Source: Stenotrophomonas sp. ASS1
GTDB taxonomy: Bacteria > Pseudomonadota > Gammaproteobacteria > Xanthomonadales > Xanthomonadaceae
Direction: 5' to 3'
Assembly (NCBI RefSeq): GCF_004346925.1
Contig: NZ_CP031167.1
Span: 62,001-126,000, forward strand
Length of the DNA: 64,000 nt
Part shown: one piece after another, positions 1 to 16,033 of the stretch
Layout: every line of letters starts with the position of its first letter
Position numbering within the stretch: the first letter of the stretch is position 1
Translations under genes and position numbers: made by a program
The notes under the pieces: model-generated
Database searches by the model: none
What the model was told of the DNA's origin: nothing
The model's input: the letters and a program-made list of their open reading frames with translations, nothing else

Positions 1-669
1 GATCCACGTGCGCGCCGCATCAAGCTGAGCGTGGACGAGCGCGGCGCACGCTTGACCCTGCCGCCGCGCGCAAGCCTGGTGATGGGCGAACGCTTCCTGG
101 AACAGCATCGCGACTGGCTGGCGCTGCAGCTGCGCCAGTACCAAGGCCAGGGCCTGCCGGCACCGCTGCAGCCCGGCGAAGACGGCGTGCTGCCCCTGCG
201 TGGCGAACTGCTGCCGCTGCGCTGGCAGGAAGGCCGCTACGCGCGCCTGGAGATCGACGCGCACGGCGCCTGCGTGCAGTGGCCGACCCGCGGCGGTGAT
301 GCCACCCTGCGCCGCCTGCTGCGCGAGTTCTACGAAGCCCAGACCCGCGCCGACGTCGGCCGCTGGCTGCCGAAGTACCTGCCCACCCTGCCGCGCGCAC
401 CCAGCCGCCTGCGCCTGAAGGTGATGTCCTCGCAATGGGGATCGCTGGCCCCGGATGGCAGCATGGCACTGGACCTGGCGCTGGTACTGGGCCGGCCTGA
501 GGCGTTCGAGTACGTGCTGGTGCACGAGCTCTGCCACCTGATCCAGCCCAACCACTCGCCCGCGTTCTGGCACGAAGTGGAACAACGCTTCCCCGCCTGG
601 CGCGAACAGCGCGATTACTTCCAGCTCGAAGGGCGCCGACTGAAGGCGATGCTGCGGCAACTGCTATAG
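1..669 (+). CDS. YgjP/M48-type zinc metalloprotease, 5' truncated
   Basis: Frame 1 is open from the first base of the window, so the true start lies upstream. The visible 222 codons contain HELCH (codons at 523-537), the HExxH zinc and catalytic motif, followed by NHSPAFW and a basic C-terminal helix. This order is typical of the YgjP/DUF45 branch of M48-like metallopeptidases. The first visible residues (PRARRIKLSVDERG) match the usual beta-rich N-terminal half of that family. Members are soluble cytoplasmic proteins of about 230-250 residues, so only a short piece is missing. The natural substrate of this branch is not established. The last codons and the stop lie inside a perfect 17-bp inverted repeat. 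Confidence 0.85.
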   Translation, partial: DPRARRIKLSVDERGARLTLPPRASLVMGERFLEQHRDWLALQLRQYQGQGLPAPLQPGEDGVLPLRGELLPLRWQEGRYARLEIDAHGACVQWPTRGGDATLRRLLREFYEAQTRADVGRWLPKYLPTLPRAPSRLRLKVMSSQWGSLAPDGSMALDLALVLGRPEAFEYVLVHELCHLIQPNHSPAFWHEVEQRFPAWREQRDYFQLEGRRLKAMLRQLL

Positions 670-693
670 CGCGCGGGCGCTATAGCAGTTGCC
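656..693 (+). terminator. Perfect 17-bp inverted repeat spanning the protease stop codon
   Basis: The left arm 656-672 (GGCAACTGCTATAGCGC) and right arm 677-693 pair over all 17 bases with a GCGG loop. The left arm contains the last codons and the TAG stop (667-669). No run of T follows; the next bases are CGCGCATTCTTCCTC. It is therefore either an imperfect intrinsic terminator or an mRNA 3'-end stabiliser for the metalloprotease transcript. Confidence 0.6.
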
Positions 694-806
694 CGCGCAT
701 TCTTCCTCTACCCCCGCCTTCGGCGCGCTCCTTCAACAGAAGGGGCTTCACAATAGACACTGGCCCGCATCCGAGCGTGCGCGGTACCGATGTTCCGGGA
801 GAGGTT

Positions 807-1103
807 ATGTGCGAGTTGCTTCAAATCATCAGGATCGCCGGCTTTGCACTGTGCGTGATTGCAGGGTTAACCGCCGTACTTTCTGCAAACGCATACTGCA
901 AAAAGAACGGAATCAACATGAATACCTTCGAGGGCATGTTCGAGATGTACCGGCGGGTTTTCAGATTTGAGAACAAACGCCTCTCGATACTGATGTTGTC
1001 TACCACCTATGGCGGGGCCGTGGTGATGGCGGGGGTTATCGCCATTACATTCTGGGGCCAGGCACAAGGGTGTGACTTCCACATCAACAGGCTCGCGCGC
1101 TGA
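807..1103 (+). CDS. Small two-helix membrane protein of unknown function
   Basis: A 98-residue protein. I chose the ATG at 807 because GGGAGAGG lies 3-10 nt upstream. An in-frame GTG at 777 would add ten residues without a better ribosome site. Two hydrophobic segments are visible, at about residues 6-28 (IIRIAGFALCVIAGLTAVLS) and 64-86 (LSTTYGGAVVMAGVIAITFW). They are joined by a polar, charged loop of about 35 residues (KKNGINMNTFEGMFEMYRR). I recognise no family. Codon use and A+T content are less biased than in its neighbours, which can mean recent acquisition or weak selection. It stands alone between the protease and the first composite repeat. Confidence 0.55.
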   Translation: MCELLQIIRIAGFALCVIAGLTAVLSANAYCKKNGINMNTFEGMFEMYRRVFRFENKRLSILMLSTTYGGAVVMAGVIAITFWGQAQGCDFHINRLAR

Positions 1104-1574
1104 ACTTGGCGGTGCATCGGCGCTCTCACAGAACGGAGCCTGGATAGAAGCTCCCCCAGCATAGGACGCAAGAGCAGAGCGCATGTTTGGCTGACACGCC
1201 CAGCGCGGGGTTCCAGTCATCACGTCGAAGAGCAGCCGAGCATGGCGATGCCGGTCGTCCTGACCGGCACCCTTCGGGCCGTCGCAAGCGACGTTGGCAG
1301 CGGCTCCTGCTGCAACCTTCGGCTCTACATAGGAGCGCGCGCAGCGCGCGACCCGCTCCTGCTCTTCTTTTCTTTCTTCCGTGGTGGGCACACCGGAATC
1401 TGTCCGTGGCCGGGCGGGGTGGGTTGCGCAGGGGCGTGAGCCGCATGGATGCGGCGACCGAGCTTACAAGGACGTACTTGCAGCGATCCCTGCGCAATCC
1501 ACCTCGCCAGGCCAAGCACGGCTTTGCCTTCGGATACCACCCACCACGAGGGGCTCAGCCGTTGGCCGAAACCC
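1104..1574. repeat. Gene-free stretch with composite hairpin element, copy 1
   Basis: No gene is supported in these 471 bases. A hairpin at 1331-1360 (AGGAGCG arm, GCGCGC inner stem, CGCTCCT) is followed by a pyrimidine run (GCTCTTCTTTTCTTTC) and looks like a plus-strand terminator. Next come a conserved CCGTGGTGG...CGGAATCTGTC block and the large hairpin. Its arms, 1408-1433 and 1488-1513, pair at 23 of 26 positions, with two of the three exceptions being G-U in RNA. An inner hairpin GCCGCATGGATGCGGC lies at 1440-1455. The last part (GGCCAAGCACGGC...ACGAGGGGCT...GAAACCC) runs up to the stop codon of the methylglyoxal synthase gene. The same layout recurs at 43818-44073. Confidence 0.75.
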
Positions 1575-2441
1575 TCACCCCGCCCGCAGCGCCACCGCCG
1601 CCGCCCACCGCGCCGCCACCCGCGGCGCCGTAATGCACACCGCCTGATCGGTCACCGTCGTCACCGCGCGCTCCAGCAGCTGGATATCCGCCTCATGCTG
1701 GCGCGCCACATGCGGATCCTCGAAGAAGATCGCGCGCTGGCAACGCCCCTCCAGCACCCGGTCGGCAATCTGCGCATCACCGCCCATCGGGCCGCTCTGG
1801 TAGCGCGTCACCCACGGCGTATCACGCGGCCAGCCCCGGCTCCAGGCCAGCTCGTTCAAACGCTGGCCGGTGGTCCCGGTGGCCACCCGCTCACCGAACC
1901 GGGCCAGCACATCGAAGTGCTCATCGGCGAAGGCCAGCATCGCCGGCTTCATCGCATCGTGCGCGATCAGCGCCAGCGTCTGGCCTTCGAACGCATGCAG
2001 GTCGTCGGCGCCGGCATCGGCTGCCAGCCCGGCGTGGACGCGCTCCACCTCCACCCAGTCGCGTGCGGTGGCCACGGTCGAAATGAACGGCTTGCCGTGG
2101 ATCACGCACTGCCGCTTGAGCGCGGTTGCTTCCGGAAACACCGAGGATGGATCGACCGGGTCGATCAGGTAGATCGCGCCATCCAGTGTCCGATCCGGAC
2201 CCATGCCAACGACTTCGGCGACCAGCTTCATCAGGCCACCCTCGCGTCCGTAGGGATAACGGTGCAGGCCCGCGTACCCGGTCAGGAAGCCCTGTCGTTC
2301 GATCGCGTCATGGGTGCGGCCGACCGCATGCAGCGACACGCCCAGCTCGCGCAGGCCGGCCTCGCTGCTGCGCAGCCAACGGAACAGCGCAGCGCGCGCG
2401 TCGTGGTGATGAAGACGGTTGGCAGCCAGGCCGATGCGCAT
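1575..2441 (-). CDS. mgsA: Methylglyoxal synthase with two MGS-like domains
   Basis: A 288-residue protein, against about 150 for E. coli MgsA. The C-terminal half (about residue 155 on) carries the catalytic set of methylglyoxal synthase: IAHDAMK, ATGTTG, SGPMGGDAQ with the catalytic Asp, and FFEDPH. It should convert dihydroxyacetone phosphate to methylglyoxal and phosphate in the cytoplasm, a bypass that relieves sugar-phosphate stress. The N-terminal half has the same fold signature (GLAANRLHHHDAR, FLTGY, IYLIDPVDPSS, GKPFISTVATA). However, the SGPMGGD loop is replaced by YGREGGLMK, so it is probably non-catalytic or regulatory. Start at 2441 chosen: GGAG sits 8 nt upstream, and the extra 18 residues from 2495 are not family-like. 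It diverges from the hybrid kinase. Confidence 0.85.
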   Translation of the reverse strand: MRIGLAANRLHHHDARAALFRWLRSSEAGLRELGVSLHAVGRTHDAIERQGFLTGYAGLHRYPYGREGGLMKLVAEVVGMGPDRTLDGAIYLIDPVDPSSVFPEATALKRQCVIHGKPFISTVATARDWVEVERVHAGLAADAGADDLHAFEGQTLALIAHDAMKPAMLAFADEHFDVLARFGERVATGTTGQRLNELAWSRGWPRDTPWVTRYQSGPMGGDAQIADRVLEGRCQRAIFFEDPHVARQHEADIQLLERAVTTVTDQAVCITAPRVAARWAAAVALRAG

Positions 2442-2593
2442 CGAACGCTCCGCAGGTACGGGTGAAGGCGGCAGTGTATGTCGGCATTCCCCCATCTGGA
2501 TGCTTTTACAACTTTCTTCATTGCCGTCGGCCCGCGCGTCGATAGCGTGGCAGGCAGCGGTACCGCAGCGCGGCCGTTCCTTCCGCCCGCGAG

Positions 2594-6535
<3,942 letters not shown>

Positions 6536-6537
6536 CG

Positions 6538-10992
<4,455 letters not shown>

Positions 10993-11132
10993 CTCTACCT
11001 CGATGCGGAATGAATTGAACGGGGACACTCAAGCCCGCTCAATCCCTGGAGCGCATCGTGAGGCCACCGGATGCCTCGACTAGAGCACAGGTTGCTGCAA
11101 CGCCGCAATACACGGTTGCAGGTGCAACAGAA

Positions 11133-11158
11133 CGCGCCGGCAACCCAGTGCCGGCGCG
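11133..11158 (-). terminator. Hairpin downstream of the first I78 lipoprotein gene
   Basis: CGCGCCGGCA (11133-11142) pairs perfectly with TGCCGGCGCG (11149-11158) around a six-base loop. It starts 10 nt after the stop of the minus-strand lipoprotein gene and is followed on that strand by TTCTGTTG, a weak T-rich tail. It also separates that gene from the gltB promoter region. Confidence 0.6.
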
Positions 11159-11167
11159 GGGCCGGAC

Positions 11168-11560
11168 TCAGCCGCAGCGCGCGCCGCTGACGGCGCCCTT
11201 GGCGTCCACTTCGATGTTCAGGCGGTCGCCGAGGAACTCCATCGTGGCCACGTCGTTGGGCTTGAGCACGCGCACCTGGTTGGCGCCGGCATCTTCCTGC
11301 GCCTGCTTGCCCAGCGCGTCGGTGTAGGTCTGGCCGACCAGGCTCTGCACCTGGCTGGCATCGCAGGTGCCGACCGGCGGAGCCTCGGTGGCCTTGCCGG
11401 CTTCGTCGGCCGGCGCCTTGGCGGCTTCGGCGGCCTGCTGGGCGTGGGCCGTGGCCGAATCCTGTTCATCCAGCGCCGGTGCCTGGCAGGCGGTCAGCGC
11501 CAGCACGGCCGGCAGCAACAGGGCGGAGAGCGAACGGGCGCGAATCGGGAACGACATCAT
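11168..11560 (-). CDS. I78-family (peptidase inhibitor-like) lipoprotein
   Basis: A 130-residue (or 129-residue) precursor. The lipoprotein signal ends in LALTAC, so lipidation at that Cys and attachment to an envelope membrane are expected. After an Ala/Glu-rich linker the C-terminal 65 residues show the I78 pattern: CDASQVQSLVGQ, RVLKPNDVATMEF, DRLNIEVDAKG, final RCG. The family is named for the fungal Aspergillus elastase inhibitor; bacterial members are mostly uncharacterised. Two adjacent ATGs exist (11560 and 11557); the second is better spaced from CCGGAG. It diverges from topoisomerase IB. Two further I78-like lipoproteins lie at 12702 and 18096. Confidence 0.8.
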   Translation of the reverse strand: MMSFPIRARSLSALLLPAVLALTACQAPALDEQDSATAHAQQAAEAAKAPADEAGKATEAPPVGTCDASQVQSLVGQTYTDALGKQAQEDAGANQVRVLKPNDVATMEFLGDRLNIEVDAKGAVSGARCG

Positions 11561-11668
11561 GACTCCGGAAGGGGTTGTGAAGACCCGAGCATAGCGGCGA
11601 ACCGGCCCTCACGTGTTTGTCTTGCGTTATCGACAGGATCGCGGCATGGCGACGGCGACACTACCGAC

Positions 11669-12724
11669 ATGCCAACCCCCTCTACTCCCGAACGACAGGC
11701 CGCACGCGCGGCCGGCCTGCGCTATGTCGACGATACCCAGCCGGGCATCAGCCGGCGCCGCGCCGGCAAGGGTTTCAGCTACCGCGATGCCGATGGTCAC
11801 GCGATACGCGACGCCACCACCCTGCAACGCATCCGTGCGCTGGCGATTCCGCCGGCGTATACCGCCGTATGGATCTGCGCCCACGCCAACGGCCACCTGC
11901 AGGCCACCGGCCGCGATGCACGCGGACGCAAGCAGTACCGCTACCACGCCGACTGGGCCAAGGAGCGCGACGCCGGCAAGTTCGACCGCATCATCGCCTT
12001 TGGCGAGGCCTTGCCCACGCTGCGGCGGCGGTTGTCGCGGGATCTCAAGCGACCTGGGTTTCCGCAGGAAAAGGTGCTGGCCATGGTGGTGGCGCTGTTG
12101 GCGGACACCCTGGTGCGGGTCGGCAATGAAACCTATGCACAACAGAACCGTTCGTTCGGACTGACCACGCTGCGCAACCGCCATCTGGAGCTGCTGCGCG
12201 GCGGCCGGGTGCGCATGCGCTTCCGCGGCAAGTCCGGGCAGCTGCAGGAGGTGACCGTGGGCGACCGCAAGCTGGGACTGCTGGTGCGGCGCCTGCAGCA
12301 GCTGCCGGGGCAGGCGCTGTTCCAGTACCGCGATGACGACGGTGCGCTGCAGCCGGTGGATTCCGGCGCGGTGAACGACTACCTGCGCGAGGTGATGGGC
12401 GAGGACTTCACTGCCAAGGATTTCCGCACCTGGGGTGGCACGGTGGCGGCGGTGCAGGCGTTTGCCGCCACCGAACTGCCGGAACCGGCCAGTCAGCGCG
12501 CGCTGGCGCAGGCGCAGCGCGCGGTGGTGTGCGAAGTGGCATCGCTGCTGGGCAACACGCCGGCGGTGTGCCGCAAGGCCTACATCGACCCGTGCGTGTT
12601 CGCCGGCTGGGAGCGCGGTGAACTGGCCAAGCTGGCCGGCCTGCGTGGGCCGCGCCAGTGGGAGCAGGCCACCCTGCGCGTGCTGCGCAGGGCGCGCAGG
12701 CTCAGCCGCAGTAGATCGCGGTGA
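11669..12724 (+). CDS. DNA topoisomerase IB (poxvirus/bacterial type)
   Basis: A 351-residue type IB topoisomerase. Visible landmarks are the N-terminal lobe (GKGFSYRDADG, RIRALAIPPAYTAVWIC, GRKQYRYHADW) and the catalytic domain with LVRVGNETYA, FRGKSGQ, the KDFRTWGGT segment, and the nucleophile Tyr in CRKAYIDPCVF near the C terminus. It relaxes supercoils by a transient 3'-phosphotyrosine bond and needs no ATP. The open frame reaches upstream to 11444, but that part is antisense to the lipoprotein gene and not family-like. ATG 11669 gives the expected length, although its ribosome site is weak. The 3' end overlaps the convergent lipoprotein gene by 23 bp. Confidence 0.93.
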   Translation: MPTPSTPERQAARAAGLRYVDDTQPGISRRRAGKGFSYRDADGHAIRDATTLQRIRALAIPPAYTAVWICAHANGHLQATGRDARGRKQYRYHADWAKERDAGKFDRIIAFGEALPTLRRRLSRDLKRPGFPQEKVLAMVVALLADTLVRVGNETYAQQNRSFGLTTLRNRHLELLRGGRVRMRFRGKSGQLQEVTVGDRKLGLLVRRLQQLPGQALFQYRDDDGALQPVDSGAVNDYLREVMGEDFTAKDFRTWGGTVAAVQAFAATELPEPASQRALAQAQRAVVCEVASLLGNTPAVCRKAYIDPCVFAGWERGELAKLAGLRGPRQWEQATLRVLRRARRLSRSRSR

Positions 12725-13010
12725 TGTTGTTGGTGCGGCCCTTTTCGATGGTCAGGCGGTCGCCGCCTTCGCTGGCCGGCGGTACCCGCGGACCGTCATG
12801 GCGCAGCACCCGCACATGCAGGCTGTCGCTGTCCACGCGTGCGCGGGCCACGGTGGCATCCGAAGCGGCCAGGCCCAGTGCGCCGCGCACCATGTCGCTG
12901 TGGCACTGCCCGGAAATCACGCCGTCGATCGGCTGCACCTGGGCCATCGGTGTGCTGCTGCAGGCGGCGAGGGCGAAGCAGACGGCGGTGGTGGCGATGG
13001 CATGTTTCAT
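12702..13010 (-). CDS. Divergent I78-like lipoprotein
   Basis: A 102-residue precursor. The signal sequence ends ALAAC, giving a lipidated Cys. The mature part has the same plan as the other two small lipoproteins in this window: an early Cys (CHSDMVRGALG), a long variable segment, LHVRVLRHDG, DRLTIEKGRTNNI and terminal YCG. The central part is less standard, so this is an I78-like assignment by pattern only. The start at 13010 is supported by AAGGAA 8 nt upstream. It ends inside the topoisomerase gene (23-bp convergent overlap). A perfect 14-bp palindrome lies upstream at 13041-13054. Confidence 0.7.
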   Translation of the reverse strand: MKHAIATTAVCFALAACSSTPMAQVQPIDGVISGQCHSDMVRGALGLAASDATVARARVDSDSLHVRVLRHDGPRVPPASEGGDRLTIEKGRTNNITAIYCG

Positions 13011-13040
13011 GGTGGCGTTCCTTGTGTGGTTGCGTGCAGC

Positions 13041-13094
13041 GTGCGACGTCGCACGTGGTGGCGGAATGAATACCGTGCACATCGTGGACACGGT
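13041..13094. promoter_or_regulatory. Palindromes upstream of the second I78-like gene
   Basis: GTGCGACGTCGCAC (13041-13054) is a perfect palindrome. ACCGTG at 13072-13077 and CACGGT at 13089-13094 form a second dyad with 11 bp between arms. Both lie 30-85 bp upstream of the minus-strand start at 13010, where an operator would be expected. The regulator is unknown. Confidence 0.3.
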
Positions 13095-13155
13095 GCGCTC
13101 ACTGCCGCCAACAGCATAGGTGGAGACACTGCAGGAGCGGCAAGGGCCGCCCCCG

Positions 13156-13177
13156 GTAGTGCCGGCCGCTGGCCGGC
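13156..13177 (+). repeat. SMAG/REP hairpin
   Basis: GTAG followed by TGCCGGCCGCTGGCCGGC, a canonical S. maltophilia SMAG unit. It lies 28 bp upstream of the SDR start, between divergently transcribed genes. Confidence 0.9.
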
Positions 13178-13205
13178 AGCCCCTTTCCCTCCCGAGGAGA
13201 CCTGC

Positions 13206-14312
13206 ATGGCCACCACCAAGAAAGCCCCCGTCCGCCGCAAAGCCTCGCCCAAGGTGCGCAAAGGCAGCACCGCAAGCAAGACTGTCGCCGCCCCCGATCG
13301 CCCGCGCGTGGTGAAGACCGCCACCCGTAAGGCGGCCGCCAGCGATCCACGCGCAGCGCGCGTCGCGGCCCGGCAGCGGCGCCTGCAGGACCAGGAGAAG
13401 GCCAAGGACGTGCGCGCGGCAAGGAAAGCCACGAAGAAGACCGCAACCCAGGCCGGCACACGCCGGCAACCGGAGTCGATGCCGGCGCAGCAGCTGGCCA
13501 AGCCAGGGCACGAACACGAACTGGAGCTGGCGCCGCGTTTCCTTGCACCGGACTACACCGGCAGCGGCAAGCTGCAGGGCATGCGTGCGATCGTCACCGG
13601 TGGCGATTCCGGCATTGGCCGTGCAGTGGCGGTGCTGTTCGCACGCGAAGGCGCCGATGTGGCGGTACTGCACCTGGACGAGGCTGAGGACGCGGACATC
13701 ACCCGCCAGCACGTGGAGCGCGAAGGCGGCCGCTGCGTGGTGATCGCCGGCGACGTGCGCGATCCGCGCTTCTGCAACAAGGCGGTCAAGCAGGTGGCCA
13801 AGGCCTTCGGCGGCATCGACATCCTGGTCAACAATGCCGCGTTCCAGCTGCATTGCGAGCGGCTGGAAGACCTGGAAGACGCGCATCTGCAGGAAACCCT
13901 GCAGACCAACATCGGCGGTTACATACAGATGGCGCGCGCGGTACTGCCGCATCTGGGCGAGGGTGCCAGCATCATCAACACCGGTTCGGAAACGGGAATC
14001 TTCGGCAGCAAGGCGCTGATCGACTACTCGGCCACCAAGGGCGCCATTCATGCCTTCACCAAGGCGCTGGCCAGCCAGCTGCTGCCGCGTGGCATCCGGG
14101 TCAACTGCGTGGCACCGGGTCCGGTGTGGACGCCGCTGAACCCGGCCGACAAGCCGGCGGAGGACGTGGCGGAGTTCGGCAAGGACAGCGACATGGGGCG
14201 GCCCGCACAGCCTGAAGAACTGTCGCCGGCCTATGTATTCCTGGCCTCGCCGGTCTGTGCCAGCTACATCAGTGGGGTGATCCTGCCGGTGATGGGCGGG
14301 CCGCACGGCTGA
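13206..14312 (+). CDS. Short-chain dehydrogenase with lysine/arginine/alanine-rich N-terminal tail
   Basis: A 368-residue protein. Residues about 1-85 are strongly basic and Ala-rich (KKAPVRRKASPKVRKGS, RKATKKTATQ), like histone H1-type or KU-type DNA-binding tails. The rest is a classical SDR: TGGDSGIG cofactor loop, NNAA, Ser in NTGSETG, catalytic YSATK, and a C terminus ending in GGPHG, closest to the YghA/general-stress subgroup. It probably reduces an aldehyde or ketone with NAD(P)H; the substrate is unknown. GAGGAGA lies 6-12 nt before the ATG, so the basic tail is part of the gene as written. A SMAG hairpin follows it. Confidence 0.88.
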   Translation: MATTKKAPVRRKASPKVRKGSTASKTVAAPDRPRVVKTATRKAAASDPRAARVAARQRRLQDQEKAKDVRAARKATKKTATQAGTRRQPESMPAQQLAKPGHEHELELAPRFLAPDYTGSGKLQGMRAIVTGGDSGIGRAVAVLFAREGADVAVLHLDEAEDADITRQHVEREGGRCVVIAGDVRDPRFCNKAVKQVAKAFGGIDILVNNAAFQLHCERLEDLEDAHLQETLQTNIGGYIQMARAVLPHLGEGASIINTGSETGIFGSKALIDYSATKGAIHAFTKALASQLLPRGIRVNCVAPGPVWTPLNPADKPAEDVAEFGKDSDMGRPAQPEELSPAYVFLASPVCASYISGVILPVMGGPHG

Positions 14313-14358
14313 CGCACCGATTCTGCCGGAAATGGCCGTCGGCGCGGCCGATGCTTCG

Positions 14359-14380
14359 GTAGTGCCGGCCGCTGGCCGGC
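14359..14380 (+). repeat. SMAG/REP hairpin
   Basis: A GTAG-led unit with TGCCGGCCGCTGGCCGGC, placed between the convergent 3' ends of the SDR and serine hydrolase genes. That is a usual position for a bidirectional 3'-end hairpin. Confidence 0.9.
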
Positions 14381-14384
14381 AGCC

Positions 14385-15482
14385 TCAGGGCACGGTCACC
14401 GCAGGCGCATGGAGATCGGCAATGCGCGGAATGAACTGCTGTGGATTGGCACCGACCAGATTGGTCAGCACCACCACCGCCACGCCGCGGTCGGGGTAGA
14501 CGATGAAGGCCGATCGCGCGCCACCGATGCCGGCCACCTGCAGGTCGGGCGATGCGCGCAGCACCGGCCAGCCGCCCGCCCATGGGCCGGCACGGCCATC
14601 GGTGAGGCGCTCTGCGGTCCACATCCTCTTCCGAGCTGCATCCTGAAGCAGGCGCCCGTCGGTCAACGCGACCAGCCAGCGCGCGGTGTCATCGGCGGTG
14701 GTGAGGATGCCACCACCGGCCCACAGTGAAGGCGGTATGTCGTAGAACCAGTGCGACAGGCGCGGCGGTGCATCGGCTGCGTCGGTGGCACGCGGGGCCA
14801 GGCTGTACATCGTCGCCACATCCGGGATCAGGTCGTAGCTGTCGCCGAAGGTGGTGCGCGCCATGCGCGCGCTGCTGAACTGGCGGGTGGCGAGGAAGCG
14901 TTCGTAGGACATGCCGGATTGCTGCGCGATGATCCGTGCCAGCAGTACGTAGTTAGTCTGGTTGTAGGCGAAGCGCTGCCCGGGTACGGCTTCGACCGGC
15001 CGCGCACTGACGGCTGTCCACGCCTGCGCTTCGGAGCCACTGCCCAACAGCCCGTTCGCATCAAGGATGTCCGGAAGGCCTGAGGTATGCGCAAGCAACT
15101 GGCGTACGCGTACGTCTCGCCACGTTGCCGGAAGATCATCCAGGTAACGCGAGGCCGGCGCGTCCAGATCCAGCTGCCCCTGCTGGGCCAGCTGTGCGGC
15201 AGCCACGCCGGTGAACGCCTTGGTGGCCGAATTGAGCGGGAAGCGGGTGTCGCGCGAGGCAAGCACACCGTTCTCGACATTGGCCAGGCCATAGGCTTCG
15301 GAGAGCACGATCTGCCCTTGCTTGACCACGGCGACCTGCAGCCCGGGAATGCGCTGCTCCAGCATGATCTGGCGGATCAGGCGGCGGGTCTGGTCGTTGG
15401 CCTGGTCCTGGCTGGCGGAGATGGCGGCGAAGGGCAGGGCACTGATGAGCATGAGCACGACTCGAAACGTTGGGCGGGACAT
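14385..15482 (-). CDS. Exported serine hydrolase, class C beta-lactamase fold
   Basis: A 365-residue protein. The signal peptide (about 1-21, MSRPTFRVVLMLISALPFA) sends it to the periplasm. Catalytic landmarks of the beta-lactamase/penicillin-binding-like family are present: SATK (SxxK nucleophile), YNQTN (Tyr-x-Asn) and a late GIGGARS segment in place of the classic KTG/HxG. It is more likely a D-Ala-type peptidase or esterase than a resistance enzyme. ATG 15482 is chosen because it starts the signal peptide; an upstream TTG at 15530 would place a non-signal stretch in front. It diverges from blaI across two dyads, which suggests control by that repressor. Confidence 0.82.
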   Translation of the reverse strand: MSRPTFRVVLMLISALPFAAISASQDQANDQTRRLIRQIMLEQRIPGLQVAVVKQGQIVLSEAYGLANVENGVLASRDTRFPLNSATKAFTGVAAAQLAQQGQLDLDAPASRYLDDLPATWRDVRVRQLLAHTSGLPDILDANGLLGSGSEAQAWTAVSARPVEAVPGQRFAYNQTNYVLLARIIAQQSGMSYERFLATRQFSSARMARTTFGDSYDLIPDVATMYSLAPRATDAADAPPRLSHWFYDIPPSLWAGGGILTTADDTARWLVALTDGRLLQDAARKRMWTAERLTDGRAGPWAGGWPVLRASPDLQVAGIGGARSAFIVYPDRGVAVVVLTNLVGANPQQFIPRIADLHAPAVTVP

Positions 15483-15586
15483 GCGGAATTCCAGCGGGGC
15501 GTTGCGGATCGGATGCAGCGGGCGGGTCAAAGGTTTAAGCGCTCGGTGGTGCCTACCGTTCGTCGGCCCATGACTTCCGGGGGGTT

Positions 15587-15629
15587 GACTACAGTTGTCG
15601 TCATGCTGAAAGTGGCGACACGTGTAGTC
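15587..15629. promoter_or_regulatory. Two BlaI-type operator dyads between the hydrolase and blaI
   Basis: O1 at 15587-15602 reads GACTACA-GT-TGTCGTC and O2 at 15614-15629 reads GGCGACA-CG-TGTAGTC. Both follow the TACA-N2-TGTA-type dyad bound by BlaI/MecI repressors, with one and two mismatches. The centres are 27 bp apart. O1 overlaps a TTGACT -35-like hexamer (15585-15590). The ribosome site GGAG at 15633-15636 follows O2. Confidence 0.65.
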
Positions 15630-15643
15630 AAAGGAGTGGTGTC

Positions 15644-16030
15644 ATGCGTGGCAAGACGATCGGGGACCAGGAACTGGCCCTGCTGCAGTACATCGATGAA
15701 CATGCGCCGGCCAGTGTCGGCGAGGTCGCCAGTGGCTACGCCGAGCCCCGTGGCCTGGCCCGGTCCACCGTGCTGACGATGATGGAGCGGCTGCGGGCGA
15801 AGGGGTATCTTCGTCGCCAGCAGCAGGACGGCGTCTACCGCTACCAGGCCACGCGTGGCCCGGAAAGCGTGCTGCAGGGTGCAGTGGCCCAGTTCGTCGA
15901 CAACACCCTGCAGGGCTCGGTGTCGCCGTTCGTGGCCTACCTGTCGCAGCGCCAGCAGGTCAGCGACAACGAGCTGGCCGAGCTGGAAGCGCTGGTCGCC
16001 GAACTCCAATCGCGCCGCCACGAGGGCTGA
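15644..16030 (+). CDS. blaI: BlaI/MecI/CopY-family repressor
   Basis: A 128-residue winged-helix repressor. The N-terminal DNA-binding domain covers LALLQYIDEHAPASVGEVA and STVLTMMERLRAKGYLRR, and the C-terminal helices (FVDNTLQGSVSPFVAYL, ELAELEALV) form the dimer. In characterised systems, repressors of this type are removed by proteolysis that depends on a membrane M56 peptidase; that peptidase is encoded 3 bp downstream here. GGAG lies 7 nt before the ATG. It should bind the two dyads upstream and so control itself, the peptidase and probably the divergent hydrolase. Confidence 0.9.
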   Translation: MRGKTIGDQELALLQYIDEHAPASVGEVASGYAEPRGLARSTVLTMMERLRAKGYLRRQQQDGVYRYQATRGPESVLQGAVAQFVDNTLQGSVSPFVAYLSQRQQVSDNELAELEALVAELQSRRHEG

Positions 16031-16033
16031 GCC

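Noticed and set aside
14385..15482. An antibiotic-inactivating beta-lactamase next to blaI
   Set aside because: SxxK and YxN are present, but the third motif is not KTG-like and the sequence resembles the wide serine-hydrolase family. Resistance cannot be claimed from sequence.
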